Positions 36,208-44,875 of a stretch of 64,000 bases of DNA are shown in pieces. The stretch comes from Lentisphaerae bacterium WC36 (GTDB lineage: Bacteria; Verrucomicrobiota; Lentisphaeria; Victivallales; SZUA-371). The first letter of the stretch is position 1, and each line of letters starts with the position of its first letter. Made by a program: the position numbers and the translations under genes. A model generated the notes under the pieces. That model was not told the origin of the DNA, searched no databases, and worked only from the letters and a program-made list of their open reading frames with translations. The DNA lies in the NCBI GenBank assembly GCA_020683205.1, contig CP085689.1, positions 2,412,230 to 2,476,229 on the forward strand, in the 5' to 3' direction.

Positions 36208-36927
36208 TTAATATTTTTTCATCAAGTCAATCATTTCGCTAACAGCTTGTTTCATTCCAACCATTACTGCATGAGACACAATACTATGACCTATATTTAA
36301 TTCATGTAAATGAGGAATCTTCAAAATATCCTCAATATTTTCATAATCAATGCCATGCCCAGCATTAACTTTAAGTCCTAAATTAGTAGCGTACTCTGCC
36401 ATCTCCATTAAACGAGACAATTCTTCTTTACGTTCAGAACTACCTGCTTTTGTATTAGCGAATGTTCCAGTATGTAATTCAATATATTCAGCACCACTTT
36501 CAACAGCAGCAGCAATTTGCTCAGCAACTGGATCAATAAATAAACTAACAATAATCTCATTATCATGTAATCTTTTTACGGCTGCGCAAATATTCTCAAA
36601 GTTATTAACGACTTCAAGTCCGCCCTCTGTGGTTAATTCTTGGCGCTTTTCAGGCACAATGCAGCAACTATTTGGCTTTAATTTTGTAGCAATTTGTAAC
36701 ATCTCATCAGTTAAAGCCATTTCCATATTTAATTTTTGAACATTTTCCACAAGCTCAACCATATCAGCATCTTGAATGTGACGACGGTCTTCACGCAAAT
36801 GAGCAGTAATCCCCCATGCTCCAGCCTCTTCACAAATCAAAGCGGCTTCTAATGGTCTTGGCTCAACGCCTAAACGAGCTTGACGAAGAGTAGCGACATG
36901 GTCAATATTAACACCCAATTTTAACAT
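36208..36927 (-). CDS. pdxJ: Pyridoxine 5'-phosphate synthase
   Basis: 239 residues from the ATG at 36927, where AAGGGA lies upstream and the family-standard MLKLGVNIDHVATLRQAR begins; an upstream in-frame ATG at 36969 would add 14 non-conserved residues. PdxJ condenses 1-deoxyxylulose-5-phosphate with 3-amino-1-hydroxyacetone phosphate to pyridoxine phosphate. TIM-barrel motifs are intact: GITAHLREDRRHIQDAD, the CIVPEKRQELTTEGGL loop, SLFIDP, IELHTG, VNAGHGIDY and ELNIGHSIVSHAV. It is transcribed in the same direction as pilT (100-base gap), possibly as one unit. Confidence 0.96.
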   Translation of the reverse strand: MLKLGVNIDHVATLRQARLGVEPRPLEAALICEEAGAWGITAHLREDRRHIQDADMVELVENVQKLNMEMALTDEMLQIATKLKPNSCCIVPEKRQELTTEGGLEVVNNFENICAAVKRLHDNEIIVSLFIDPVAEQIAAAVESGAEYIELHTGTFANTKAGSSERKEELSRLMEMAEYATNLGLKVNAGHGIDYENIEDILKIPHLHELNIGHSIVSHAVMVGMKQAVSEMIDLMKKY

Positions 36928-37120
36928 TATTATTTGTCCCTTTATAGCATTATCTTTTTTTATACACAATTTGATGGTTTCAAAAAATATTTAACTTTAT
37001 CTAAATACGATATAAATTACGATAAAGCAACCACTCAAAGGCTTAATATATACATCAGATTAACCTCTTTCAAGAATTTTTATACTCTCTTTTTCAATAA
37101 ATTTTAAATATTTTGATTTC

Positions 37121-37148
37121 TTGAAATATCAAAGGTTTATGTTATGTT
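37121..37148 (+). promoter_or_regulatory. Predicted sigma-70 promoter of htpG
   Basis: TTGAAA (37121-37126), a 16-base spacer and TATGTT (37143-37148), 76 bases upstream of the htpG start. No CIRCE element is seen. Confidence 0.4.
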
Positions 37149-37163
37149 GAATATTTGAGATAT

Positions 37164-37182
37164 TTTTAGGGCATTCCTAAAA
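37164..37182 (+). promoter_or_regulatory. Inverted repeat in the htpG leader
   Basis: TTTTAGG (37164-37170) and CCTAAAA (37176-37182) flank a 5-base loop, just after the predicted promoter and about 41 bases before the start. It could be an operator or a leader hairpin; it does not cover the ribosome-binding site, so a simple RNA thermometer is unlikely. Confidence 0.35.
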
Positions 37183-37223
37183 CTTGATTTTAAATAAAAA
37201 ATAACATAAAGGAATCATTTGTT

Positions 37224-39128
37224 ATGAGTAAAAATGTTAAACAATTCAAAACTGAAGTTCAACATTTATTGGATTTAATGATTCATTCATTATATTCAAA
37301 CAAAGACATTTTTCTGCGTGAAATCATTGCAAACGCAGCGGACGCTATTGACAAAGCTCGTTTTGAAGCGTTAACAAATAAGGACATTAATGCTGACTGG
37401 AAAGTTCGCATTGAAATCGACAAAGAAAATAATGCTATTAAAGTTATTGATAACGGTATTGGAATGACTGACGAAGAAGTTGTTGATAATATCGGAACAA
37501 TTGCTAAAAGTGGCACAAAAGCGTTTATGAAAGCAATGGAAGAAAGCTCTGAAGCTGATTTACCAGAATTAATTGGTCAATTTGGAGTTGGTTTTTATTC
37601 ATCATTCATGGTTGCAGATAAAGTCGAATTAGTAACGCGTAAAGTTGGCGAAACTGCAGACAAAGCAGTTAAATGGACATCAAATGGCAAAGAAAGTTAC
37701 GAGTTAGAAAATGTAAATAAATCAGAGCATGGAACAACTGTAACAATTTTCTTAAATAAAGAATTTTCCGTATACACTGAAGAATATAAAATAAAAACAA
37801 TCATCAAAAAATATAGTGATTATATCGAATACCCAATCGAAATGCCAATCACTAAACTTGATGAAGAAGATGAAGGCAAAGAAATTGTTGCTGATGAGAT
37901 TATCAATTCGCAAAAAGCGATTTGGTTACGTAATCCAAGCGACGTTACTGAAGAAGAATATCGCAACTTTTTTGAACATTTAGCACATTTTGGTGAACCA
38001 CTACGCACAATGCACTATGTTGCTGAAGGTAAAACTGAGTTCAAAGCTTTGTTATATCTTCCAAAAACAGCACCAATGCAATTTTATGCGCCAGACCCAG
38101 ATGCACGTAAACATGGACTTCATTTATATGTTAAGCGTGTTTTCATTACTGATGAGTGCAAAGAACTAATTCCTGAATATTTACGTTTTGTTAAAGGTGT
38201 GGTTGATTCATCTGATTTACCATTGAATGTATCCCGTGAAATTCTCCAAGAAAATGCACTTTTAGGAAAAATTCAAAGCAATGTAGTGCGTAAAATTTTA
38301 AGTGAACTAAAGAAAACTAAAAATAACTCTTTTGATGAATATTACGAATTCTTTAAAGAATTTGGTAAGACATTAAAAGAAGGTATTGCAACAGATAATG
38401 CAAACCGTGAAAAACTGCAAGAATTATTGATTTTTGAGTCAATGAATACAGATGCAACTAAGATGATTAGTTTTGCAGACTATGTTCAAGCAATGCCAGA
38501 AAGTCAAAAAGAAATATACTATATTACAGGTGAAAGCCGTAATATGTTAGAAAATTCACCTCACCTAGAGCAGTTAAAAAGTAAAGGATATGATGTGTTA
38601 TTTATGACTGACCCTATTGACGAGTGGGTTGTTCAACATATCCATAACTACGCTGACAAAAAACTTCAGGCAGTAGGCAAAGGAGAAATTGATTTAGGCG
38701 ATACAGCTGAGGTCGAAGAACAAAACAAAGAGGCAACAGAGAAGCACAAAACATTGTTGGAGTATTTACAAAAAACGCTTGATGTAAAAGTTAAAGAAGT
38801 GCGTTTTTCTAAACGTTTAACTGATAGCGCATGTTGCTTGGTAGCAGACCAATATGATCCTAGCGCACAAATGGAGCGTATATTCAAGGCGATGAATCAA
38901 GATTTGCCAGAATCAAAACGTATTTTAGAGTTAAATGCAAATCATCCACTAGTTGATGCACTTCAAGGATTATATGATGCAAATAATGAAAACCCTGTAC
39001 TAGGTGAATATGCTGAAATGATTTATGATCAAGCAGTTCTAACTGAGGGCGGAATTATTAACGATCCATTAAAGTTTACGCAGCGCGTTAGTAATTTGAT
39101 GGTACTAGGTGCGAAAAATAAAAAATAG
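37224..39128 (+). CDS. htpG: Chaperone HtpG (bacterial Hsp90)
   Basis: 634 residues, the normal length. HtpG is an ATP-driven dimeric chaperone in the cytoplasm. The N-terminal GHKL ATPase has ANAADAIDKARFE, DNGIGMT and GQFGVGFYSSFMVAD. The middle domain has LYLPKTAPM, YVKRVFI and LPLNVSREILQENALL with the catalytic Arg. The C-terminal dimerisation domain runs to the end (LEYLQKTLDVKVKEV, ELNANHPLVDAL). AAGGA precedes the ATG. It is divergent from pdxJ and alone in its unit. Confidence 0.96.
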   Translation: MSKNVKQFKTEVQHLLDLMIHSLYSNKDIFLREIIANAADAIDKARFEALTNKDINADWKVRIEIDKENNAIKVIDNGIGMTDEEVVDNIGTIAKSGTKAFMKAMEESSEADLPELIGQFGVGFYSSFMVADKVELVTRKVGETADKAVKWTSNGKESYELENVNKSEHGTTVTIFLNKEFSVYTEEYKIKTIIKKYSDYIEYPIEMPITKLDEEDEGKEIVADEIINSQKAIWLRNPSDVTEEEYRNFFEHLAHFGEPLRTMHYVAEGKTEFKALLYLPKTAPMQFYAPDPDARKHGLHLYVKRVFITDECKELIPEYLRFVKGVVDSSDLPLNVSREILQENALLGKIQSNVVRKILSELKKTKNNSFDEYYEFFKEFGKTLKEGIATDNANREKLQELLIFESMNTDATKMISFADYVQAMPESQKEIYYITGESRNMLENSPHLEQLKSKGYDVLFMTDPIDEWVVQHIHNYADKKLQAVGKGEIDLGDTAEVEEQNKEATEKHKTLLEYLQKTLDVKVKEVRFSKRLTDSACCLVADQYDPSAQMERIFKAMNQDLPESKRILELNANHPLVDALQGLYDANNENPVLGEYAEMIYDQAVLTEGGIINDPLKFTQRVSNLMVLGAKNKK

Positions 39129-39143
39129 TTTAAAAAAATTATA

Positions 39144-39189
39144 ATTGAGCTTGAAATTTACTTTTTCAAGATTAAATTAAGAGCTCAAT
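39144..39189 (+). other. Compound hairpin between htpG and the tRNA gene
   Basis: An outer stem, ATTGAGCT (39144-39151) with AGCTCAAT (39182-39189), encloses an inner CTTGAAA/TTTCAAG stem (39150-39156 with 39164-39170); the two overlap and would be alternatives at the base. There is no T tract after it, so a terminator or RNA-stability role is uncertain. Confidence 0.35.
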
Positions 39190-39237
39190 CGAATAACAAA
39201 TTATTGATTAAGTCAATTGATAAAGTTATTCCTCTGT

Positions 39238-39327
39238 GGAGGGATGGTCGAGTCTGGTTTAAGGCAACGGTCTTGAAAACCGTCGTAGTGCGAGCTACCG
39301 TGGGTTCGAATCCCACTCCCTCCGCCA
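39238..39327 (+). tRNA. tRNA-Ser(UGA)
   Basis: 90 bases including an encoded CCA. The acceptor stem GGAGGGA pairs with TCCCTCC. The D arm, an anticodon stem ACGGT/ACCGT with loop CTTGAAA (anticodon TGA at 39274-39276), the long type II variable arm typical of serine tRNAs, and a T arm with GTTCGAATC are all present. A strong terminator follows 17 bases later. Confidence 0.95.
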
Positions 39328-39343
39328 TTTTCTTAAAAATTTC

Positions 39344-39375
39344 AGCGTTCTAAATTACTTTAGAACGCTTTTTTA
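39344..39375 (+). terminator. Rho-independent terminator of tRNA-Ser
   Basis: AGCGTTCTAAA (39344-39354) pairs perfectly with TTTAGAACGCT (39359-39369) around a 4-base loop and runs into T6. Confidence 0.9.
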
Positions 39376-39624
39376 TTGCGTATATAGCTAAATTTATTTG
39401 TTTAATGCTTGTTTTTTTAAAAAAAATCAGATTTAAATGTCTTAATTTTATTTAAATCTAAATTACTTTTAATATAACCTATTTTAATAATTTCTATATT
39501 ATATTTATCCATTACTTCACAATTCCTTTTATATTATACTAAGTAATAAATAAATCAAACTTACTGCCTATAATCTGCTATTCATAGTAAGATGACACTG
39601 TAAATATAACTATTTAGAGCTAAA

Positions 39625-40223
39625 ATGAATACTGGTAAAATTATTCTTTTAAAACATAATCAGCACCTTTTAAAGCTGATTGATAGCGAACTTCAACAAT
39701 GTAGCGAAAACCTCCTCGAAGGCGATTTAGGGCATATAGGTGATTTTATAATTTTTATGATATTTTATAAAATAAACACCAAAATCGAACAAGAGCTTAA
39801 CGGATGGACAAAAACGATCTATTAGAAAAATTTACTCAAGAATATTGCTAACCTTGATATTGAAATTATCAATTCTGAAAGTCTATATCGTGATGAAGCT
39901 GAATATTATTGTACAACCATTATTAATAAAACTGATATGCCTTTTGAAGTTAAGCGTTTTGTTGTGTTTAAACTTAATGAAAGCAAATATATTCTTTCAA
40001 CAATTTCAACATGGTTTCGTTATGAGTAATTCAAACATTGGCATAATCAAAATAGAGAAATGATTATGCAACTCAAATGATCCAAGATCATGATAATTTA
40101 GGCAGAGGAAATGGCTATTGGCTTTTTGAGATAAAATTCCAAAAAGAGAAGCAATATTTCATAAAATCGAAAATACACAGCAGTAATTCACTGAGTAAGA
40201 AAAAATTCTTCAACGCATTTTAG
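39625..40223 (+). pseudogene. Decayed gene for an unrecognised soluble protein
   Basis: An ATG at 39625 opens MNTGKIILLKHNQHLLKL and runs to an in-frame TAG at 39823-39825. The same frame then continues with good coding sense (NIANLDIEIINSESLY, DMPFEVKRFVVFKLNESKY, ISTWFRYE) to a TAA at 40027-40029. A third segment (FKHWHNQNREMIMQLK) stops again, and a shifted frame gives NLGRGNGYWLFEIKFQKEK and SSNSLSKKKFFNAF, ending at 40223. The pieces together look like one protein of about 195 residues broken by stops and a frameshift. No family recognised. Confidence 0.5.
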
Positions 40224-40245
40224 AATTTGTTAAATATAAAATTCC

Positions 40246-40277
40246 AAACGTTTTAATTAATTCTTAAACGTTTTTTT
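40246..40277 (+). terminator. Rho-independent terminator
   Basis: Two copies of the self-complementary AAACGTTT (40246-40253 and 40266-40273) form an 8-bp stem with a 12-base loop and a T7 tract. It follows the decayed gene, supporting a former gene there. Confidence 0.65.
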
Positions 40278-40439
40278 GTGCTAAAATTTGGGATTCAAAA
40301 ACAATGATAATTACAAATATATTTTTTAAAATTTACAATAATAGCCAGTGATAGTTTTACATCATCAATGATTTGGTTCATTTATAGCCTTACTGCCATG
40401 CTGTTTTGGCGTAAATAAATATTTTTTAAACAGTTAGTT

Positions 40440-41630
40440 TTAATAGAATTTCTTCCCTCTGCGTCTTGAGTCAGCAGATGTCGCATCTTGAAATATATTG
40501 GATCCACGAGGAGAGACTAAACTCTTTGGAGAATTATGTTTGAACCTTCTAAATCCTGCAAGTAAGTATTCCGCATTTTCAGTTACTGTTCCACTACTAT
40601 CATAGATACTTCTCATAAAGTTGTGAATATTTGCAATATAAAAATTGAATGAACCATCAGCGTGAAACGCTAGTTCTTTAGGATCATCTTCTCCGGCATT
40701 CACTAATTTTAACAGTGTCTTATATGACTGAACAATAAAGTAACATGCTGCTATTTCACATGGCACATACTCCAATAAGCGAGTGCTTGAGTCAAAATAA
40801 ACCAAGGCTTCCCATGATTCTAATTTAAAACTGAAAGCAAGCAAATCTCTGGCTAATTCATTTTTAACTTCACTTTGAAAATTCATTTTTGAAGCAAAAG
40901 GAATAGGATATAACTCCCCGTTTACCTGAGTAAGATATGCTGAATCTCTTAAACCATATCTGCCTCCCCCTTGTGTTACGGCTTCTTGTGTAGCCGAATT
41001 AACTGCTTGATGTTTAATACAAAAATCTTCAAGCATATCCTTACAATGGGTCTCTAATAATTTTAAAGATTCAACAGATAAAGGCACTACTTGAAAAAGG
41101 TTGTTAGGATTCGGAATAAATGTAATCCCAGCAGTTTTTTCATGTTTATAATACAATGATGCCAACACCCAAAAATTAGACAAATTTTGTGAGTCTCTTT
41201 TAGCAACTTGTAACGCACGTCTTTGGACATAATTTTTTAATGTGTCCTTTGATTGTCCTGGCGCCACACTTCTACAAACCAGCTCACTTTCAAGTTCAGG
41301 AATTACTTTATCTATTTCTTTACAAAGTTGCTTAAAACAATGACTAAAGTTAGTTGACGGCGATTGTCTAAGAGCTCGCAATCCACGTTTTGTTTCACTT
41401 TGCACTATTGGAAGTAGGTCTCCATTTCTAGATGCTAGAGTGTAATATGCTTGTAGCGCAGGTAAAAAATAACTACTCAATGCCGAAGTCGTATTAGTTG
41501 CGCCTGGTCCAAATAATTCATCATGTCTAGCTTCAAGAAGTCTTGAAACATGATGGCGCAAATTTTTTGTTCGATTTACAGAATTTTTGACAACAGGATC
41601 GTTTTTTAATAAATCAATTAACTCAATCAT
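40440..41630 (-). CDS. Orphan 396-residue cytoplasmic protein, unknown function
   Basis: No signal peptide, membrane segment or known motif. The N-terminal 120 residues are helix-rich (LKNDPVVKNSVNRTKNLRHHVSRLLEARHDELFG). The middle has a Cys/Arg segment (ELVCRSVAPGQSKDTLKNYV) and a Tyr/Trp-rich part. The last 40 residues are basic and probably disordered (SADSRRRGKKFY). It stands alone between a decayed gene and a 361-base empty stretch, with no clear ribosome-binding site, which suggests a recently acquired or lineage-specific gene. Confidence 0.55.
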   Translation of the reverse strand: MIELIDLLKNDPVVKNSVNRTKNLRHHVSRLLEARHDELFGPGATNTTSALSSYFLPALQAYYTLASRNGDLLPIVQSETKRGLRALRQSPSTNFSHCFKQLCKEIDKVIPELESELVCRSVAPGQSKDTLKNYVQRRALQVAKRDSQNLSNFWVLASLYYKHEKTAGITFIPNPNNLFQVVPLSVESLKLLETHCKDMLEDFCIKHQAVNSATQEAVTQGGGRYGLRDSAYLTQVNGELYPIPFASKMNFQSEVKNELARDLLAFSFKLESWEALVYFDSSTRLLEYVPCEIAACYFIVQSYKTLLKLVNAGEDDPKELAFHADGSFNFYIANIHNFMRSIYDSSGTVTENAEYLLAGFRRFKHNSPKSLVSPRGSNIFQDATSADSRRRGKKFY

Positions 41631-41991
41631 TTTATATTATTTCCAGTTACTTTTTTCTTGATAATAGACTTATAGATCTAAATAACAGGATCGTATATAC
41701 CTATCTCTATACTGTCATATAATAATATATTAGTATGTCAATTAAATAATATCAATAAAAAAATTTGTGAGTTTAAACTTAGAAATAGTAAATCATAAAC
41801 TACTCAATTTTCTATTGGTTCGAAAAATTAAGCATAAATAGTAAATATCATCAATGATATAGTTACAATTGTACTAATAAACTTGCTCTCATGAATTAAA
41901 TTCTTTAAAAACGAAAATATTAGAAGATCTAGTAGTAAATTACGAGATAAAATATAAACAACTCAAAATACAATATTTAAAATTATTTTAC
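41631..41991. other. Intergenic stretch without recognisable gene
   Basis: AT-rich sequence between two minus-strand genes. No reading frame with coding sense, no convincing hairpin terminator and no strong promoter were found by eye. Confidence 0.5.
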
Positions 41992-43389
41992 CTATTCATC
42001 ATCTTTAAGCCGATCTAAGTTTTTGCCGATACAATTCACATTAAATCCTAAATTTTTAAGCTGTTCATGTTGTAGAATATTACAACCATCAAAAATAAAA
42101 GATGGCTTTTTCATAGTGCGATAAGCTTCCTCAAAATCCAACTCCTTAAATTCATCCCAAGCTGTTAAAACTAAAATTGCATGACTATCTTTTATTGCAT
42201 CTTCAGCATTATTATAAAAATGTAAATTGTTACTTTGAGAGTAGTCTGCCAAATCCAATTTAGCATTCTCAATTGCTTTAGGATCATAAATTGCCACATC
42301 AGCACGTTCTTTTAATAACATTTTGGTTACCGTTATTGCTGGAGACTCACGAGTATCGCCAGTATTTGCCTTAAATGCAAAACCTAAAACCGCTATTTTT
42401 TTGTCTACAACAGTGTTGAACATTTTATCAATAACTTTGTTTACAAAACGATTTTGTTGATATTCATTAATTATAACGACCTGTTCCCAATAGTCAGCCA
42501 CTTCATTTAATCCATAATAACGACAAATATAAACCAAATTCAAAATATCTTTTTTAAAACATGAACCTCCAAACCCAACACTTGTGTTAAGGAATTTTGA
42601 ACCAATTCTTGAATCCATACCAACAGCGTGTGAAACTTCCTCAACATCAGCATTAGTTTTCTCACAAAGAGCAGAAATACTATTAATAGAAGAAACTCTT
42701 TGAGCAAGCATTGCGTTAGCAACTAACTTAGATAATTCACTACTCCATAAATTAGTTAACTTTATTTTTTCAGTAGGAACCCAGTGTGTATAAATATTCC
42801 TTAAAATTTTAGCAGACTCAATACCGCTTTCAGTTTTCATTGACCCAATTAAAACTCTATCAGGGTGCTGTAAATCGTTAATAGCTGTACCTTCAGCCAA
42901 AAATTCTGGATTAGATAAAACTTCAAATTTTAACCCTTTATCATTTGAGTGCAAAACTCTACTCAAAGCCTCAGCTGTTTTAACAGGTAAAGTACTTTTT
43001 TCAATTACAAGCTTATCTTCCTGAGCATACTTTATAATATCACGTGCTACTAACTCAATAAATTGTAAATCAGAAGCCATCCCTGCCCCAAGTCCGAATT
43101 TTTTAGTTGGAGTATTCACACTCACAAAAATAATACTTGCCTCTTTTATACTAGTTGCGATATCCTCTGAGAAAAACAAATTTTTATTCCTGCGACGTTT
43201 GATAATATCTTCCAAACCAGGCTCATAAATTGGTAAACTATCAGAATTCCATGCACGGATTTTATCAATGTTTTTATCAACTACAATAATTTTATATTCA
43301 GGACAATTATCAGCAATAACAGCCATAGTTGGAGTTCCTACATACCCTGCTCCAATACATAGAATTGTTTTAATTTGATTTTCAACCAT
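41992..43389 (-). CDS. ugd: UDP-glucose 6-dehydrogenase
   Basis: 465 residues. It oxidises UDP-glucose twice with NAD+ to UDP-glucuronate. The N-terminal NAD site is GAGYVGTPT (about residues 13-21). The substrate region has AWNSDSLPIYEPGLEDII, a segment strongly reminiscent of animal UGDH rather than the short bacterial type. The catalytic Cys is in GFGGSCFKKDI. The C-terminal UDP-binding domain has AVLGFAFKANTGDTRESPA. It starts 23 bases after the UDP-glucuronate decarboxylase gene, so the pair forms one operon making UDP-glucuronate and then UDP-xylose. Confidence 0.94.
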   Translation of the reverse strand: MVENQIKTILCIGAGYVGTPTMAVIADNCPEYKIIVVDKNIDKIRAWNSDSLPIYEPGLEDIIKRRRNKNLFFSEDIATSIKEASIIFVSVNTPTKKFGLGAGMASDLQFIELVARDIIKYAQEDKLVIEKSTLPVKTAEALSRVLHSNDKGLKFEVLSNPEFLAEGTAINDLQHPDRVLIGSMKTESGIESAKILRNIYTHWVPTEKIKLTNLWSSELSKLVANAMLAQRVSSINSISALCEKTNADVEEVSHAVGMDSRIGSKFLNTSVGFGGSCFKKDILNLVYICRYYGLNEVADYWEQVVIINEYQQNRFVNKVIDKMFNTVVDKKIAVLGFAFKANTGDTRESPAITVTKMLLKERADVAIYDPKAIENAKLDLADYSQSNNLHFYNNAEDAIKDSHAILVLTAWDEFKELDFEEAYRTMKKPSFIFDGCNILQHEQLKNLGFNVNCIGKNLDRLKDDE

Positions 43390-43412
43390 AGCTTTTCTCC
43401 TGGGGTTGCTAG

Positions 43413-44345
43413 TTATAGAACAGTTCTGTAATATTCAATCGCAAAATCTAAACCTTCATTTAATTCAACCGATGGTTCCCAATTCAAATCAGCTTTCGCC
43501 TTAGTAATGTCAGGACGACGCTTAACAGGATCATCAGCAGGAAGTGGCATTTCAACTAATTTTGAATTTGAGTTTATTTTTTTTATAATCAATTCAGCCA
43601 ATTCTTTAATTGTAAATTCTTTAGGATTACCAATATTTAGTGGTCCAGTATACTCTTTAGGCTGTTTACTTAATCTTATAATACCAGCAATTAGGTCGCT
43701 TACATAACAAAAACTGCGGGTTTGCTCACCATCTCCATAAATTGTAATATCTTCACCACGTAAGGCTTGTGTAATAAAATTACTAACAACACGTCCATCA
43801 TCCTTATTTAAGCGCGGTCCATAAGTATTAAAAATACGCGCAATTTTTATATCAACTCCATACTGATGAAAATAATCATACATCAGTGATTCAGCACTAC
43901 GTTTGCCTTCATCATAGCAACTACGTTTGCCAAAACAGTTTGTATTTCCCAAATAAGATTCTCTTTGAGGATGCTGTAATGGATTTCCATAAACTTCGCT
44001 AGTTGATGCTTGGATTATCGTGGCGTTATTTTTTTTTGCCAGTTCAAGCATATTTAAAATGCCCCAAACTGAAGTTTTAAACGTAAAAACAGGATCTTTT
44101 TGGTACTGAGGCGGGGATGCAGGGCAAGCAAAATTAAAAATCGTATCAACCTCTATATCAATAGGCTCAATAATGTCATGATTTATAAATGTAAAATTTT
44201 CATACTGAAATAAATGCTCAACATTCTTTAATGACCCAGTATATAAATTATCCAAACAAATTACATTATCATCTTTTTTGATAAAGTATTCGCACAAATG
44301 AGAGCCTAGAAAACCTGCTCCTCCAGTTATTAAAATATTACGCAA
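43413..44345 (-). CDS. uxs: UDP-glucuronate decarboxylase (UDP-xylose synthase)
   Basis: 310 residues, an extended SDR enzyme. It decarboxylates UDP-glucuronate to UDP-xylose through a 4-keto intermediate. The NAD site GGAGFLGSHLCE is at the N-terminus. FACPASPPQYQKDPV is characteristic of the UXS subfamily. The catalytic triad is STSEVYG plus YDEGKRSAE (YxxxK), and RIFNTYGPR and GDGEQTRSFCYVSDL bind the nucleotide. It is first in the operon with ugd. A predicted promoter lies 47-75 bases upstream; GAGGAA is present but rather far (about 12 bases) from the ATG. Confidence 0.93.
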   Translation of the reverse strand: MRNILITGGAGFLGSHLCEYFIKKDDNVICLDNLYTGSLKNVEHLFQYENFTFINHDIIEPIDIEVDTIFNFACPASPPQYQKDPVFTFKTSVWGILNMLELAKKNNATIIQASTSEVYGNPLQHPQRESYLGNTNCFGKRSCYDEGKRSAESLMYDYFHQYGVDIKIARIFNTYGPRLNKDDGRVVSNFITQALRGEDITIYGDGEQTRSFCYVSDLIAGIIRLSKQPKEYTGPLNIGNPKEFTIKELAELIIKKINSNSKLVEMPLPADDPVKRRPDITKAKADLNWEPSVELNEGLDFAIEYYRTVL

Positions 44346-44391
44346 GGCTTGTTCCTCTAATGATAGAAATTAACTACTTTAGCTAAAGTTT

Positions 44392-44420
44392 AATCTATGA
44401 ACTTTTTTTTAAATTTTCAA
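44392..44420 (-). promoter_or_regulatory. Predicted sigma-70 promoter of uxs-ugd
   Basis: Minus strand: TTGAAA (44420-44415), a 17-base spacer and TAGATT (44397-44392), upstream of uxs and downstream of the terminator at 44541-44577. Confidence 0.45.
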
Positions 44421-44540
44421 GTTTAATATAGAAAAAAATCATATTATTTAGATAGTAAAAATGATTACATTAATTAAGTTTCAATATAACTAAATATTAA
44501 TTTCCCAAATTCTTGCTAATTCTTTAAATTAGATTGTAAC

Positions 44541-44577
44541 AAAAAAAATGCTCTAGTTCAAAGATATAACTAGAGCA
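44541..44577 (-). terminator. Rho-independent terminator of the 41-residue lipoprotein gene
   Basis: TGCTCTAGTT (44549-44558) pairs perfectly with AACTAGAGCA (44568-44577). On the minus strand a T8 tract follows (A8 at 44541-44548). Confidence 0.85.
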
Positions 44578-44603
44578 ATAATAAATAAAAAATTATTTAA
44601 AGC

Positions 44604-44729
44604 TTAACAACATCCACCTTCTGATTGTTCAGCTTTTTTTTGGTGAGGCTCATTTTTATGAGATTCATTACAACTTGTAGTAAAAACCACAGCACAGCAT
44701 AAAATAGAGAAAATAATTAAATTTTTCAT
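44604..44729 (-). CDS. 41-residue lipoprotein with Cys-Cys C-terminus
   Basis: A short gene with a near-perfect AGGAGGTC ribosome-binding site and its own terminator. The signal segment ends in FTTSC (lipidation at Cys20). The mature peptide is about 22 residues, with two His (NESHKNEPHQ) and ending SEGGCC. The His residues and terminal Cys pair suggest metal or thiol chemistry at the membrane surface, by inference only. Signals on both sides make it very probably expressed. Confidence 0.7.
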   Translation of the reverse strand: MKNLIIFSILCCAVVFTTSCNESHKNEPHQKKAEQSEGGCC

Positions 44730-44875
44730 TTCTTGACCTCCTGTTATTATTAATTACAAACTAATAGAATAATTATACAATATCAAAGTTTTATTAAAAA
44801 TGCAAGTTTTCTTTTTTATTACAATTAATTGCAATTTTAATTTTCTTTTTTACGCTTTTTCTTTTAAATAAAAAT

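Noticed and set aside
39845-40063. 72-codon plus-strand frame rich in Leu, Ile and Lys
   Set aside because: It is an out-of-frame reading of the decayed gene at 39625-40223, whose other frame gives balanced protein sequence.
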